From NCBI GenBank assembly GCA_964509205.1, contig CAZDVW010000004.1, positions 1 through 64,000 on the forward strand: DNA of 64,000 nucleotides, given 5' to 3'. Each line of letters opens with the position of its first letter. Positions within the stretch are counted from its first letter, which is position 1. Shown here piece after piece: positions 17,224 through 25,672 of this stretch. The notes beneath the pieces are model-generated. The model saw only the letters and a program-made list of their open reading frames with translations, did not search any database and was not told the DNA's origin. The DNA comes from Duodenibacillus sp964509205. Its GTDB lineage: Bacteria; Pseudomonadota; Gammaproteobacteria; Burkholderiales; Burkholderiaceae_F. Both the position numbers and the translations under genes were made by a program.

Positions 17224-17251
17224 AAGGGCGGCCAACAGGTCGCCTTTTTTT
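17224..17251 (+). terminator. Attenuator terminator in the thrS leader
   Basis: GGCGGCC-AACA-GGTCGCC (one G-T pair) with a 7-T run, 31 nt after the leader peptide stop and 38 nt before the thrS start. A terminator in front of an aminoacyl-tRNA synthetase gene implies regulated read-through. Confidence 0.8.
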
Positions 17252-17289
17252 GTTTTTGCATAGGGAATTGATTTCCTTTGGAGTTCGAA

Positions 17290-19218
17290 ATGATTACGGT
17301 TACTTTGCCTGACGGCTCTACGCGCAATTTTGACAATCCGATTACGGTCAAAGAATTAGCTGAGACAATTGGCTCAGGCTTGGCAAAGGCGGCGCTTGTC
17401 GGAAAAGTGGATGGGAAGTTGGTGGACCTTAGCACGCCGATTCAGAAGGATGCGGCCGTCAGCATTATCACGGGAAAAGACCCAGAGGGAGTCGACGTCA
17501 TTCGTCATTCGACTTCGCATCTGATGGCGCAGGCCGTTAAAGAGTTGTTCCCGAGTGCAGAAGTCACGATTGGACCGTCGATTGAGAACGGTTTTTATTA
17601 TGACTTCAAGTTTGAACGTCCCTTTACGACAGAGGATTTGAAGACGATCGAAGAGAAAATGCACGAGTTGGCGAAGAAAGATATTGCGCTCGAACGCATT
17701 GAGATGCCTCGAGATGAAGCCGTTGCTTTCTTCAAGAAGATCGGGGAACACTACAAGGCTGAGATTATTGAGTCAATCCCGGCGGGCGAAACGATCTCTC
17801 TTTATCGTCAGGGGGATTTCACGGATCTTTGCCGCGGCCCTCACGTGCCGAGTACAGGCAAGTTGAAGGTCTTCAAGTTGATGAAGGTTGCGGGTGCCTA
17901 CTGGCGCGGCGACAGCAAAAATGAGATGTTGCAGCGTATCTACGGAACGGCCTGGGCAACAAAGGAGGCGCAGGATGCCTACTTGAAGATGCTCGAGGAG
18001 GCTGAAAAGCGTGATCATCGCCGTCTTGGAAAAGAACTTGATCTTTTCCACCTGCAAGATGAAGCTCCCGGTATGATTTTCTGGCATGCCAAAGGTTGGG
18101 CAATTTGGCAGGTCGTTGAGCAGTTTATGCGCAAAATTTATCAGGACAACGGCTACCTTGAGGTGAAGGCGCCGCAGTTGCTTGATCGTTCTCTTTGGGA
18201 GCGCTCCGGTCACTGGGCTAAATACCGTTCCAACATGTTCACGACGGAATCGGAAAATCGCTATTACGCGTTAAAACCGATGAACTGTCCTGGGCATATT
18301 CAGCTTTTCAATTCAGCGTTGAGGAGTTACCGCGATCTGCCGATGCGTTTCGGTGAGTTCGGACAATGCCACAGAAATGAGCCCAGCGGTTCGCTTCATG
18401 GTTTGATGCGAGTTCGCGGCTTTACGCAAGATGACGGGCACATCTTTTGTTCGGAAGATCAAATTTTGTCCGAGTGTGTCAATTACACGCGAATTGTGCG
18501 TGAAGTCTATAAGACCTTTGGTTTTACAAACATCAGCTACAAAATTGCTACGCGTCCGGCAATGCGAATTGGGGAAGACTCAGCGTGGGATAAAGCAGAG
18601 GCCGCTTTGATTGAGAGTTTGAAAGCCTGCGATGTTCCTTATGAGATTCTTCCGGGAGAGGGAGCCTTCTACGGGCCGAAGATTGAGTATCACCTCAAGG
18701 ATTGCCTCGGGCGTTCATGGCAATGCGGGACAATTCAGGTTGACTTCCAAATGCCGGGACGCCTCGGTGCTGAGTATGTCGCCGAAGACAACACACGAAA
18801 AGTTCCCGTGATGTTGCATCGAGCCATTCTCGGTTCTCTTGAGCGGTGGATTGGTATGTTAATTGAGCACTACGCCGGAGCGATGCCGATTTGGTTAAGC
18901 CCCGTTCAGGTTGCCGTTGCCTCCATCACAGATGCGCAGATCGATTATGCCCGCGAGGTTGTCGCCAAGATGAAACAAGCCGGGTTGCGTATTGCGGAGG
19001 ATTTGCGCGGCGAAAAAATCAATTATAAAATCCGCGAACTCAGCCTTCAGAAGCTTCCCTTGATCGTTGTTGTTGGCGAAAAAGAGAAGAATGACGGAAC
19101 GGTGAGTGTCCGTGCTCGCGGAGGAAAAAATCTGGGAGTGATGCCGCTCGAGGATTTCATCGCGAAGGTTGTTGAATTAAATCAACAACGGGTCAATGTG
19201 GATCCGTGGCGCGAGTGA
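17290..19218 (+). CDS. thrS: Threonyl-tRNA synthetase
   Basis: 642 residues from ATG 17290; the in-frame TTG at 17278 adds four residues with no support. Domains: TGS (~1-62), the editing domain with HSTSHLMAQAVKELF (HxxxH, ~73) and the Cys/His pair in DLCRGPHVPSTG, then the class II catalytic core with MNCPGHIQLF (Zn Cys), motif 2 FGQCHRNEPSGSLHGLMRVRGF and the C-terminal anticodon-binding domain. It charges tRNA-Thr with threonine. It heads the thrS-infC unit and is preceded by the Thr-rich leader. Confidence 0.97.
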   Translation: MITVTLPDGSTRNFDNPITVKELAETIGSGLAKAALVGKVDGKLVDLSTPIQKDAAVSIITGKDPEGVDVIRHSTSHLMAQAVKELFPSAEVTIGPSIENGFYYDFKFERPFTTEDLKTIEEKMHELAKKDIALERIEMPRDEAVAFFKKIGEHYKAEIIESIPAGETISLYRQGDFTDLCRGPHVPSTGKLKVFKLMKVAGAYWRGDSKNEMLQRIYGTAWATKEAQDAYLKMLEEAEKRDHRRLGKELDLFHLQDEAPGMIFWHAKGWAIWQVVEQFMRKIYQDNGYLEVKAPQLLDRSLWERSGHWAKYRSNMFTTESENRYYALKPMNCPGHIQLFNSALRSYRDLPMRFGEFGQCHRNEPSGSLHGLMRVRGFTQDDGHIFCSEDQILSECVNYTRIVREVYKTFGFTNISYKIATRPAMRIGEDSAWDKAEAALIESLKACDVPYEILPGEGAFYGPKIEYHLKDCLGRSWQCGTIQVDFQMPGRLGAEYVAEDNTRKVPVMLHRAILGSLERWIGMLIEHYAGAMPIWLSPVQVAVASITDAQIDYAREVVAKMKQAGLRIAEDLRGEKINYKIRELSLQKLPLIVVVGEKEKNDGTVSVRARGGKNLGVMPLEDFIAKVVELNQQRVNVDPWRE

Positions 19219-19259
19219 GGATTCGAGCGGATTAATTAACTGTTTAAGGAGTAACTGTC

Positions 19260-19805
19260 ATAGCTCAAGAACGTACGCACCGGATTAACAGGGAGATCCG
19301 GGTTCCTCAGGTTCGTTTGACTGGGGTTGATGGGGCGCAGATCGGTATTGTTTCGACTGCGGAGGCACTTCGGATGGCGGCTGATGCTGATGTCGACCTC
19401 GTTGAGGTTGCTCCGAATGCTGTTCCGCCGGTTTGTCGGTTGATGGACTACGGCAAATTCCGTTATCAGGAACAGAAGCGAGCGCAGGAAATCAAGGCCA
19501 AGCAGAAGGTTGTTCAGGTTAAGGAAGTGAAATTCCGTCCGGCAACGGATGAGAATGACTATCAGACCAAACTTCGTGCCGTCAAGCGCTTCTTAGCCGA
19601 CGGAGATAAAGCAAAGATCACGTTGCGTTATCGCGGTCGCGAAATGGCGCATCAGGATATCGGTATGCAGGTGGTTAACCGTCTGCGCGAAGAACTTGAA
19701 GATATCGCTCAGATTGAGCAGATGCCAAAACTTGAAGGGCGTCAGATGGTGATGGTTTTGGCTCCGCGTTCAAAGAAAAAGCCTGTTGCGAAAACAGCCT
19801 CTTAA
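19260..19805 (+). CDS. infC: Translation initiation factor IF-3, AUA start codon
   Basis: 181 residues. The usual IF-3 N-terminus (AQERTHRINREIRVPQVRL) is encoded before the first ATG/GTG/TTG and begins directly after ATA at 19260-19262, with AAGGAG 8 nt upstream. No other start codon fits, so ATA is the initiator. Rare starts in infC (AUU in E. coli) let IF-3 repress its own translation, since IF-3 discriminates against non-canonical initiation. Body: N-domain with LMDYGKFRYQEQKR and C-domain KVKEVKFRP-like (QVKEVKFRPATDENDYQTKL). IF-3 binds the 30S subunit and checks start codons. A terminator follows. Confidence 0.93.
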   Translation: MAQERTHRINREIRVPQVRLTGVDGAQIGIVSTAEALRMAADADVDLVEVAPNAVPPVCRLMDYGKFRYQEQKRAQEIKAKQKVVQVKEVKFRPATDENDYQTKLRAVKRFLADGDKAKITLRYRGREMAHQDIGMQVVNRLREELEDIAQIEQMPKLEGRQMVMVLAPRSKKKPVAKTAS

Positions 19806-19828
19806 ACGTTAAACGAGTTTTCTTAAAG

Positions 19829-19859
19829 TCTCCGAGTTGAAAGATTCGGAGATTTTTTT
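19829..19859 (+). terminator. Rho-independent terminator after infC
   Basis: TCTCCGA and TCGGAGA stem with a 10-nt loop and seven T. It ends the thrS-infC unit, so rpmI-rplT, usually co-transcribed with infC, cannot be on this transcript without read-through. Confidence 0.88.
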
Positions 19860-20165
19860 CGAAGAAGGCGAGCTTGAATTTCAGCTAAAGATGTGCGGAC
19901 GGAAGGGAGTTGGAGAAAAAAACGGCTTTGCCGAAGTACTCAGTCTGCGGAAATTTTCATGCAGCAAATGCAATGAAATCTTTGATACTGAAAGAAAAAT
20001 TATAACAAAAGCACCGTTTTGTATTTTTCCATTTTTTAAAAATATTTAAAAAAACGCAAACAGTTTTGGCATTTGTCTTTTTCTCGTCGTTCCCGGCGAT
20101 AGATTAGGCCTGTTTTCCCGCTTATGAGAAAACATTGCATCACCGAATCTTCAAAGGAGAACAAA
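19860..20165. other. AT-rich intergenic region upstream of the secreted propeller gene
   Basis: About 300 bp, very AT-rich around 20000-20060, with no convincing gene. It must hold the promoter of the 20166 gene; AAAGGAG at 20153-20159 is its ribosome site. No operator could be identified. Confidence 0.4.
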
Positions 20166-21173
20166 ATGAGTAGTAAAGCAGTTGTTGCCAAATGCCTGAC
20201 CGCAGCACTGGCCTGTGCATTTGCTGTCTCTTACGTGAGTGCGGCTCCGCATATCGGTAAAGAATATCGTTTGAAGCAGGTTGTTCAAGTTGACGGTCGA
20301 CAGGGAATTGCGGCCGACAAGGACTATTTCTATGTGTCTGACACACGTGGTCTTTACAAATATGACCGGAATTGGAAACTTGTTCAAAAGCGCGTTCAAA
20401 CAAAATCAGACGGGCTTTTCCCGCATCCGGAACTCGCTAACCATTTCGGAGATATCGACGTACATGACGGGAAAATTTATACAGGCAATGAACACTTTAA
20501 TCTCGGCCGAGGCGAGAATATCTGCGTCTCCGTTTACGATGCCAAGACTCTGAAGTGGATTGAAGATATTCCTTGGGCGGCTGAATCCGGTCAGGTGGAA
20601 GTTTCCGGCGTAGCTGTTGATCGGGAACGGAATCTGATTTGGTTGTCGGACTGGGTCGACAGCCGTTATGTGTATGCCTACAGTTTGGAAACGAAGAAAT
20701 ACTATACAAAGGTTCAGTGCCGTCCGGAACCTTATTGGTGTCAAGGCATCTTCATTGCCGACGGTAAGATGTTGCTTTCGGCCGATGATGGTGAATCAAC
20801 CTATCACATCGCCGATAACATCTATGTCATGGATATTACGGGAGTTCCTTACACGGGACTTAAGCAGGGTACGGAACCGGTTAAGGATACGCCGTGGTCT
20901 GTGAAAACAGATGCCAATGGCAAGGTCGTTACGCGTACTGGCTTAGTCGCGGCGGGTGCGTCTGCCGGCAGAGTCAAACTGTTCCGAGAAATGACCGATT
21001 TCCGCCGTGCCGGTGAAATTGAGGGACTTTGCATTGATCCGGTTACTCAGGATCTTCTTGTTCTCAACAATCGCGGTACGCAAATCATCCTCGGTATGAG
21101 CCAGGGACCGTTCAAGGAAGAAGGCTACAAAGGAGAAATCCACGAAGTTTATATTTATGAGAAGATCAAGTAA
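20166..21173 (+). CDS. Exported beta-propeller-like protein of unknown function
   Basis: 335 residues from ATG 20166 behind AAAGGAG. Sec signal peptide, ~residues 1-26 (ALACAFAVSYVSA before APH). The mature part has repeating strand-turn units of propeller type: GIAADKDYFYVSDTRGLYKYD, GDIDVHDGKIYTGNEHF, GVAVDRERNLIWLSDW, GIFIADGKMLLSADDG and EIEGLCIDPVTQDLLVLNNRG. This resembles NHL/SMP-30-like or SdiA-regulated periplasmic propellers, but I do not recognise a specific family. The downstream DASS carrier is convergent, so they are not one operon. A binding or sensing role in the periplasm is conceivable, not shown. Confidence 0.7.
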   Translation: MSSKAVVAKCLTAALACAFAVSYVSAAPHIGKEYRLKQVVQVDGRQGIAADKDYFYVSDTRGLYKYDRNWKLVQKRVQTKSDGLFPHPELANHFGDIDVHDGKIYTGNEHFNLGRGENICVSVYDAKTLKWIEDIPWAAESGQVEVSGVAVDRERNLIWLSDWVDSRYVYAYSLETKKYYTKVQCRPEPYWCQGIFIADGKMLLSADDGESTYHIADNIYVMDITGVPYTGLKQGTEPVKDTPWSVKTDANGKVVTRTGLVAAGASAGRVKLFREMTDFRRAGEIEGLCIDPVTQDLLVLNNRGTQIILGMSQGPFKEEGYKGEIHEVYIYEKIK

Positions 21174-21201
21174 GGTTTCTTGAATCTTTTTGACTGTTAA
21201 G

Positions 21202-21239
21202 GTACGGCGACTGAGTTTGGTCGCCGTACTATTTTTTTT
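21202..21239 (+). terminator. Terminator of the propeller gene
   Basis: GTACGGCGAC/GTCGCCGTAC 10-bp stem, followed by TA and eight T. Confidence 0.9.
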
Positions 21240-21248
21240 GGATGAATT

Positions 21249-21286
21249 TAAAAAGGGCTACCTCACTGATTCGAGTGCGGCAGCCC
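21249..21286 (-). terminator. Terminator of the DASS gene
   Basis: On the minus strand GGGCTGCCGCACT pairs imperfectly with AGTGAGGTAGCCC, followed by TTTTTA. It is located 20 bp past the DASS stop codon. Confidence 0.75.
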
Positions 21287-21306
21287 GGGAAATTGCCGAT
21301 AGCGTC

Positions 21307-22839
21307 TTAGAAGAACCCTGGCGTGATTCCCAGCCAGCAAAGGTAGGTGCCTCCGGCGATGAGCAACAGCGTCCAGTACAGGATACTCATTGTGAGACCG
21401 TACTTAAACGTTTCGCCCATCGTGTACTTATTGGTGCCGTAGAGCATCGCATTAGGCTTGGCATTAAAGGGCAGAGACCAGCAGCAGTTAATGCAAAGAG
21501 CAATCGGCAAAGCAAGCGACAGAACGTCAATCTTAAGTTGCTGCGCGATTCCGATCACAATCGGCATAAAGATGATGGTACGCATGTTCTTAGATTGGAA
21601 GATAAAGTGACTTCCAATGAAAATTGCAGTGAGTACGGCGTAAAGCGAGAAGTAACTCATCGTGTTCATGCCGAGCACTTCCATCAGTTGCGTCGTCAGA
21701 ACGTTCATGAGCTTCGTGGCGTTAAGCCCGGCTCCCAGCGAGTAGGCGCCTGCCGAGAAGATCATGAGGTGCCAAGGGATATCGACGTCGTTCCAATTCA
21801 GAAGTTTAAATTGGGGCGTCAGCATCACAATTGCACCGATCATGGCGACCACTGTGGCATTGATGCCGTGAATCTTGTCTGTAGCCCAAATCAAAAGGAC
21901 AAGTAGGAAGACGCAAGCGGCCTTTAGCTCGTTGAGTTTGAAAGCGCCTAATTCTTTGTAAGCCTTTTCGAGTGCTTCGCGACCGCCGGCGAGTTTGGGC
22001 TGTTTGTCTTCTTCCGTTAGGGGAAAGACAAAACGTACGCCAATGATATAGGCCAAAACGCCAAAACTGAGTACAAGGGGAATGCCCGCAACAAACCAAT
22101 CAAAGTAGTAAATGGAAACACCGGCACCGGCAAGAATTGCCACTCCTAAAAGGTTGGCGCCTGACCCCGTCATGAAGGTATTGCAACTTGCATTGATCAT
22201 AAGCAGGTTGTGCAAGACCAAGTTGCGTGCAAAGTTGTTTGTGGTATCGGTACCGGGGGCACCGTAGACGGCGCTTACAACCATAAAGAGCGGCATCATC
22301 AGGGCGGCTTTGGCTGCTGTGGCGTTTACAAAGGCAGCAAGAATGATGTTAATCACAAGGAATGTGAGAAAGATCGTGCTGGCATTTTTTCCGTACTTCA
22401 AAATGAGCCACAAAGCAACGCGCTTCACGAGGTCCGTTTTGATCATGGCGCTTGCCATCACAAAGGCTGAGATATTCAACCAAATCACGGGATCGCCCAA
22501 GGTAGCCATCGCAGGCTTGGCTTTCAAAATCCCTGTCAGGATAAGCCCGCAGATCAGAAGCATCGATGTGACGTAGTTGGGTACGGTTTCACTAATCCAC
22601 AAAAAGAGCGCCGTGGCAAAAAGGCCAAACATGATCTGTTGATTAGCGTTCAAGATGGGGAAGTGGATGACGTATGAGAAAAGGACAAAAATGGCAGCCG
22701 CAATCAGAAGTCCCCAAATCCGAAAAAATCGTCCGACGGCAGAGAGCGGTCGCTTGGGCAGCTTGTTGAGCGAGTAGCTGTTCATGTCCAGAGGATCATA
22801 ACTCTGGGGTTTTGTTGTCGCGGTTGTGGCGGTGGCCAT
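21307..22839 (-). CDS. DASS/SLC13 divalent anion:sodium symporter
   Basis: 510 residues, about 12 membrane spans. Family segments: ASAMIKTDLVKRVALWLILKYG, a first sodium/substrate site near SCNTFMTGSGANLLG (S-N-T), and a second near INCCWSLPFNAKPNAMLYG in place of the S-T-P-N motif. The family imports succinate, tartrate, citrate or similar with sodium. It is the last gene of a minus-strand set behind two CYTH-type genes, with a 10-bp hairpin in the gap. Substrate unknown; the altered second motif (PFNAKPN) may shift specificity. Confidence 0.85.
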   Translation of the reverse strand: MATATTATTKPQSYDPLDMNSYSLNKLPKRPLSAVGRFFRIWGLLIAAAIFVLFSYVIHFPILNANQQIMFGLFATALFLWISETVPNYVTSMLLICGLILTGILKAKPAMATLGDPVIWLNISAFVMASAMIKTDLVKRVALWLILKYGKNASTIFLTFLVINIILAAFVNATAAKAALMMPLFMVVSAVYGAPGTDTTNNFARNLVLHNLLMINASCNTFMTGSGANLLGVAILAGAGVSIYYFDWFVAGIPLVLSFGVLAYIIGVRFVFPLTEEDKQPKLAGGREALEKAYKELGAFKLNELKAACVFLLVLLIWATDKIHGINATVVAMIGAIVMLTPQFKLLNWNDVDIPWHLMIFSAGAYSLGAGLNATKLMNVLTTQLMEVLGMNTMSYFSLYAVLTAIFIGSHFIFQSKNMRTIIFMPIVIGIAQQLKIDVLSLALPIALCINCCWSLPFNAKPNAMLYGTNKYTMGETFKYGLTMSILYWTLLLIAGGTYLCWLGITPGFF

Positions 22840-22859
22840 GGCGAGTCTCCTTGGATGAT

Positions 22860-22898
22860 CGCGTTGCCTCTGGAACCGAATCTCTCAAAGGCAACGCG
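22860..22898 (-). other. Intercistronic 10-bp hairpin between CYTH-like and DASS genes
   Basis: CGCGTTGCCT and AGGCAACGCG, perfect, around a 19-nt loop. No T tract follows on either strand, so it looks like an mRNA stability or processing element, or an inverted-repeat operator in front of the DASS gene. Confidence 0.5.
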
Positions 22899-22930
22899 AA
22901 GCGTGTGGATTTACTGGAGTGTCAGGAAAA

Positions 22931-23566
22931 TTACATTCCCACGACAGCTTTCGCCGCACGCAAATAGTTGGTGTTGGGAAGCGAATCGATTCCAAGCGCT
23001 TCAACGGCACCCTTCATGGCGCCATAGTTTTCGCTTTCACAGCAAGCTGTTTCAACGAGCGCACCGTTAAACCAGACATAGGCAAACTCACAGATTACGC
23101 CGTTTACACTGAAACCATAGCGTTTCTTTTCCACGGAAACGAGCGTGATGTCCGGGTTGTCTTTGGCAAGCGTGCAGAACTCGTCGAATGTGTAGGTCTC
23201 CTTTTCAAGGGGGATTGTCACCTTGAGATGGCCCAAAATCTCCTCAAGCTCTTCTTTCTTCACGGGAAACTGGAACTTGCCGCGCGGTTGGAAGATCTCA
23301 TAGCCCTCAGGTGTTTCTCCCGTTTTGGTCTTGATGTCAAGAAGGCCGTCTCTTACCTTGACATTGGCTTCATTTGTGAAACGAGAGAGAATGTATGTCT
23401 CGGTCGGCATGACGCGTGCTTTAAAGAGCACGGCTTTGCATTCCCACATTTTGGCGCGTACGCCTTCGATGATATCCTTGCCGAAAACACGGAATTCAGC
23501 ACGCGGGAAAATCTTTTCTGCTTCTTCCTTGCTTGTCGCAACATTTTTGCCGTAGGTGTCAGCCAT
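22931..23566 (-). CDS. Divergent CYTH-like protein of unknown function
   Basis: 211 residues from the ATG at 23566, with GGGAGA just upstream overlapping the end of the preceding CYTH gene. The order of elements recalls the neighbouring CYTH protein: VKVRDGLLDIKTK (beta strand pair), KFQFPVKKEELEEIL, VEKKRYGFSVNGVICEFAYVW and a C-terminal ALVETACCESEN. It lacks the N-terminal ExExK signature. It is therefore probably a CYTH-fold relative that has lost or changed the triphosphate site (inference). It is translationally coupled to the true CYTH gene (3-bp gap), suggesting a partner. Confidence 0.6.
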   Translation of the reverse strand: MADTYGKNVATSKEEAEKIFPRAEFRVFGKDIIEGVRAKMWECKAVLFKARVMPTETYILSRFTNEANVKVRDGLLDIKTKTGETPEGYEIFQPRGKFQFPVKKEELEEILGHLKVTIPLEKETYTFDEFCTLAKDNPDITLVSVEKKRYGFSVNGVICEFAYVWFNGALVETACCESENYGAMKGAVEALGIDSLPNTNYLRAAKAVVGM

Positions 23567-23568
23567 GA

Positions 23569-24039
23569 TTATTTCTCCCAAGTGGTAAAGGGGTGTTTTA
23601 CGAGATTTGAATTGAAGTAGCGGGGGTCGCTCGAGACTTCTTCGCCGATCCATGCCGGTTTCTCAAACGCCGTATCCTCACTCGGCAACTCAATTTCGGC
23701 GACCACAAGTCCTTCGTTGACGCCGAAGAACTCATCGATTTCCCAGGTGAATTCGCCTTGGCGAATCTTGTAACGCTTTTTTTCGATAATCGGTTTTTCT
23801 GCGAGATTTTCGAGTATCGTCACGCACTCGCTGTGCGGAATTTCATACTCAAACTCAAGACGAGTGACGCCAACCGTTGGTCCCTTGATGGTAAGGAATG
23901 CCTTGTCGTCGATCGTGCGAATGCGTACGGTGCGTTCCTTGATGCTGTTGAGGTAACCCTGACGGTATGTTGTTCCTTTGGCAAGTTTTTTCCATTCGTC
24001 TCCGACGACGAGAAACTTGCGTTCAATTTCCTTGGCCAT
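23569..24039 (-). CDS. CYTH domain triphosphatase-like protein
   Basis: 156 residues. EIERKFLV at residues 4-11 is the ExExK signature of the CYTH/triphosphate tunnel metalloenzyme fold. Basic and acidic tunnel strands follow: RTVRIRTIDDKAFLTIKG, TRLEFEYEIP, IIEKKRYKI, FTWEIDEFFG and LVVAEIELPSED. Single-domain bacterial members such as the Nitrosomonas enzyme hydrolyse inorganic tripolyphosphate; others are adenylate cyclases or thiamine triphosphatases. First gene of a CYTH, CYTH-like, DASS set. Confidence 0.85.
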   Translation of the reverse strand: MAKEIERKFLVVGDEWKKLAKGTTYRQGYLNSIKERTVRIRTIDDKAFLTIKGPTVGVTRLEFEYEIPHSECVTILENLAEKPIIEKKRYKIRQGEFTWEIDEFFGVNEGLVVAEIELPSEDTAFEKPAWIGEEVSSDPRYFNSNLVKHPFTTWEK

Positions 24040-24428
24040 AACAACTCCTTTGAAAGAAAAACGACATCAATTCGTTTGGTGGCTGGTCGGGCTCTAGTCC
24101 TTTTTTTCAAACTAGGTGGTTTTGCCTAACCTCTGAACGGATTATGTGAGCATTTGAAATAAAAGAAAAATTGAACGATTCAATATGTTATATTTCGTTT
24201 TTCTATAGATAGATGAAAAATTTAATTACGAAAATCTATTTGTGAAAAACAAGACTTTGCCTGTTCAAAAAATTGCAGGCAGAGGGTCTGGAACGCTTTG
24301 TGAGTAGTTCGTCCCAAAGCAGGCGTTCCGATGGGCGTCCATTGATTCAAGGACGGCGCAGGTGTTTCCCTGGGACTTAAATTCGAGAAAATGCTAAGAA
24401 GGGTTACGCAACGGGAGGGGATTTGCCG
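24040..24428. other. Divergent intergenic region with three hairpins
   Basis: This 389-bp region separates the minus-strand CYTH gene from the plus-strand lysR gene. Three successive stems lie at 24259-24280 (GCCTG/CAGGC), 24290-24329 (GGAACGC-TTTG with CAAA and GCGTTCC) and 24336-24355 (CGTCC/GGACG). None ends in a T tract. It could be a structured 5' leader or a small RNA. The rest is AT-rich promoter-like sequence. Confidence 0.4.
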
Positions 24429-25337
24429 ATGAACTTAACTTGGCTCAAAACATTTCACTCCGTCGCTCGCTGCCGGAGTTTTTCAAAGGCAGCAGAAGTG
24501 CTGTTTTTGACGCAGCCGACTGTGAGCAGTCAGATCCAAAAACTTGAGCATTCTCTCAAGGCACAGCTTTTTGATCGGACGAAAAAGCGTATTGCGTTGA
24601 CGCCCAAGGGCGAAATTCTCTACAACTACACGCATCGACTCTTTGATCTTTTTAGTGAAATTGACAGCGCCTTTCAAAATTTAAGCGAACTGCAAAGCGG
24701 TCATGTTAGCGTGAGTGCTTCGGCGGTTGTAGGAACGTACTATTTGCCTGCACTTATCGCAGAGTTCCGGCGTTGCTATCCTTCAGTGGAACTTCACATC
24801 AAGATCGGAAACTCAGAACGGGTCGCACGGGATGTGCGCAATCAGGAAGCGGACTTTGGAATCTGCGCACGGATTGTCGGGGCAAGCGATCTGGTTCAGT
24901 ACCAACTTTTGAGCGAGCCTTACCGAGTGCTGGCAAGTCCGAACTCGCACTGGGCTACGATAGGGCGAACGCTTACGCCGGGCGAGTTTGCACAGGGGTG
25001 CATCGTTACGCGTGAAAAGGGAGCGCGCTCTCAAACGAAGTTGCAGGAGTGGCTCAGGGAACAAGGAGAAGTCGGTTTTCTGAGCAGTTGCACCGTTAAC
25101 TCAATGGAGGTTGCAAAGCAGTTAGCCATCGAAGGGATGGGACTGATCGTGCTTCCTGAAATGACGGTACATCGTGAACTCGAGGACGGAAGACTCATTC
25201 GGGTTGAGGTTGAGCGCTTTAATCTTGCTACCGGCTATTACCTCAATTACCTCAAAAGTTCGAATTTATCGCCTGCTGCCTTAAAACTTCTCATGCTTCT
25301 TAAAGAAAACCGGCGCGATTTTATGGCGATTCTCTGA
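24429..25337 (+). CDS. LysR-family transcriptional regulator
   Basis: 302 residues from ATG 24429, 8 nt after GGGAGGGG. The N-terminal winged HTH (~1-60) contains SFSKAAEVLFLTQPTVSSQIQKLE and LFDRTKKRIALTPKG. The effector-binding domain (~90-295) is of the CysB/CbbR-like LysR type. It is divergent from the CYTH/DASS genes and is their obvious candidate regulator. The effector is unknown. Confidence 0.9.
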   Translation: MNLTWLKTFHSVARCRSFSKAAEVLFLTQPTVSSQIQKLEHSLKAQLFDRTKKRIALTPKGEILYNYTHRLFDLFSEIDSAFQNLSELQSGHVSVSASAVVGTYYLPALIAEFRRCYPSVELHIKIGNSERVARDVRNQEADFGICARIVGASDLVQYQLLSEPYRVLASPNSHWATIGRTLTPGEFAQGCIVTREKGARSQTKLQEWLREQGEVGFLSSCTVNSMEVAKQLAIEGMGLIVLPEMTVHRELEDGRLIRVEVERFNLATGYYLNYLKSSNLSPAALKLLMLLKENRRDFMAIL

Positions 25338-25672
25338 TTGGCTTTGCTTAACGATTTGCGAAGCGTCAGCCGTACACGACCGATGCAGGCTTCGATGATT
25401 GTCCTTTGAGGAAAGTTGCGGGGGATTTCATCAAAATGAGATGCCGGATTTGGGGCAATTTCATTTGGGGTACAGTGAAGTTTCTTCATTTTCAAGACAG
25501 TGCTGTATTTTTTAGGAAATTTCCAAAAATTCGGGATATAATCCCCGCTCTCCAAAGCAGGAGGGTTTTTGTTGTAGCCGAATGCTTGGAAAAAAGTCGG
25601 GGCGGGCAACGGAAGAGCGTGCAGGTCATGCGCGACGCCTGGAGTTCCGATAAATCATAGGAAAACGGCAAA
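25338..25672 (+). promoter_or_regulatory. rpmI-rplT promoter and leader region
   Basis: A good -10 box TATAAT stands at 25537-25542 with only a weak -35 (TTTAGG at 25511). The ~130-nt transcript leader after it is GC-rich and could fold; L20 is known to repress rpmI-rplT through the leader in other bacteria, but I could not assign such a structure. No gene was seen here. Confidence 0.45.

Noticed and set aside
19837..20049. 70-codon open frame with a CSKC motif after infC
   Set aside because: It begins inside the infC terminator loop, has no ribosome site, and its composition follows the AT-rich spacer.
21190..21906. Long plus-strand open frame opposite the DASS gene
   Set aside because: Antisense shadow of the clearly coding DASS transporter; charged low-quality sequence with no family resemblance.
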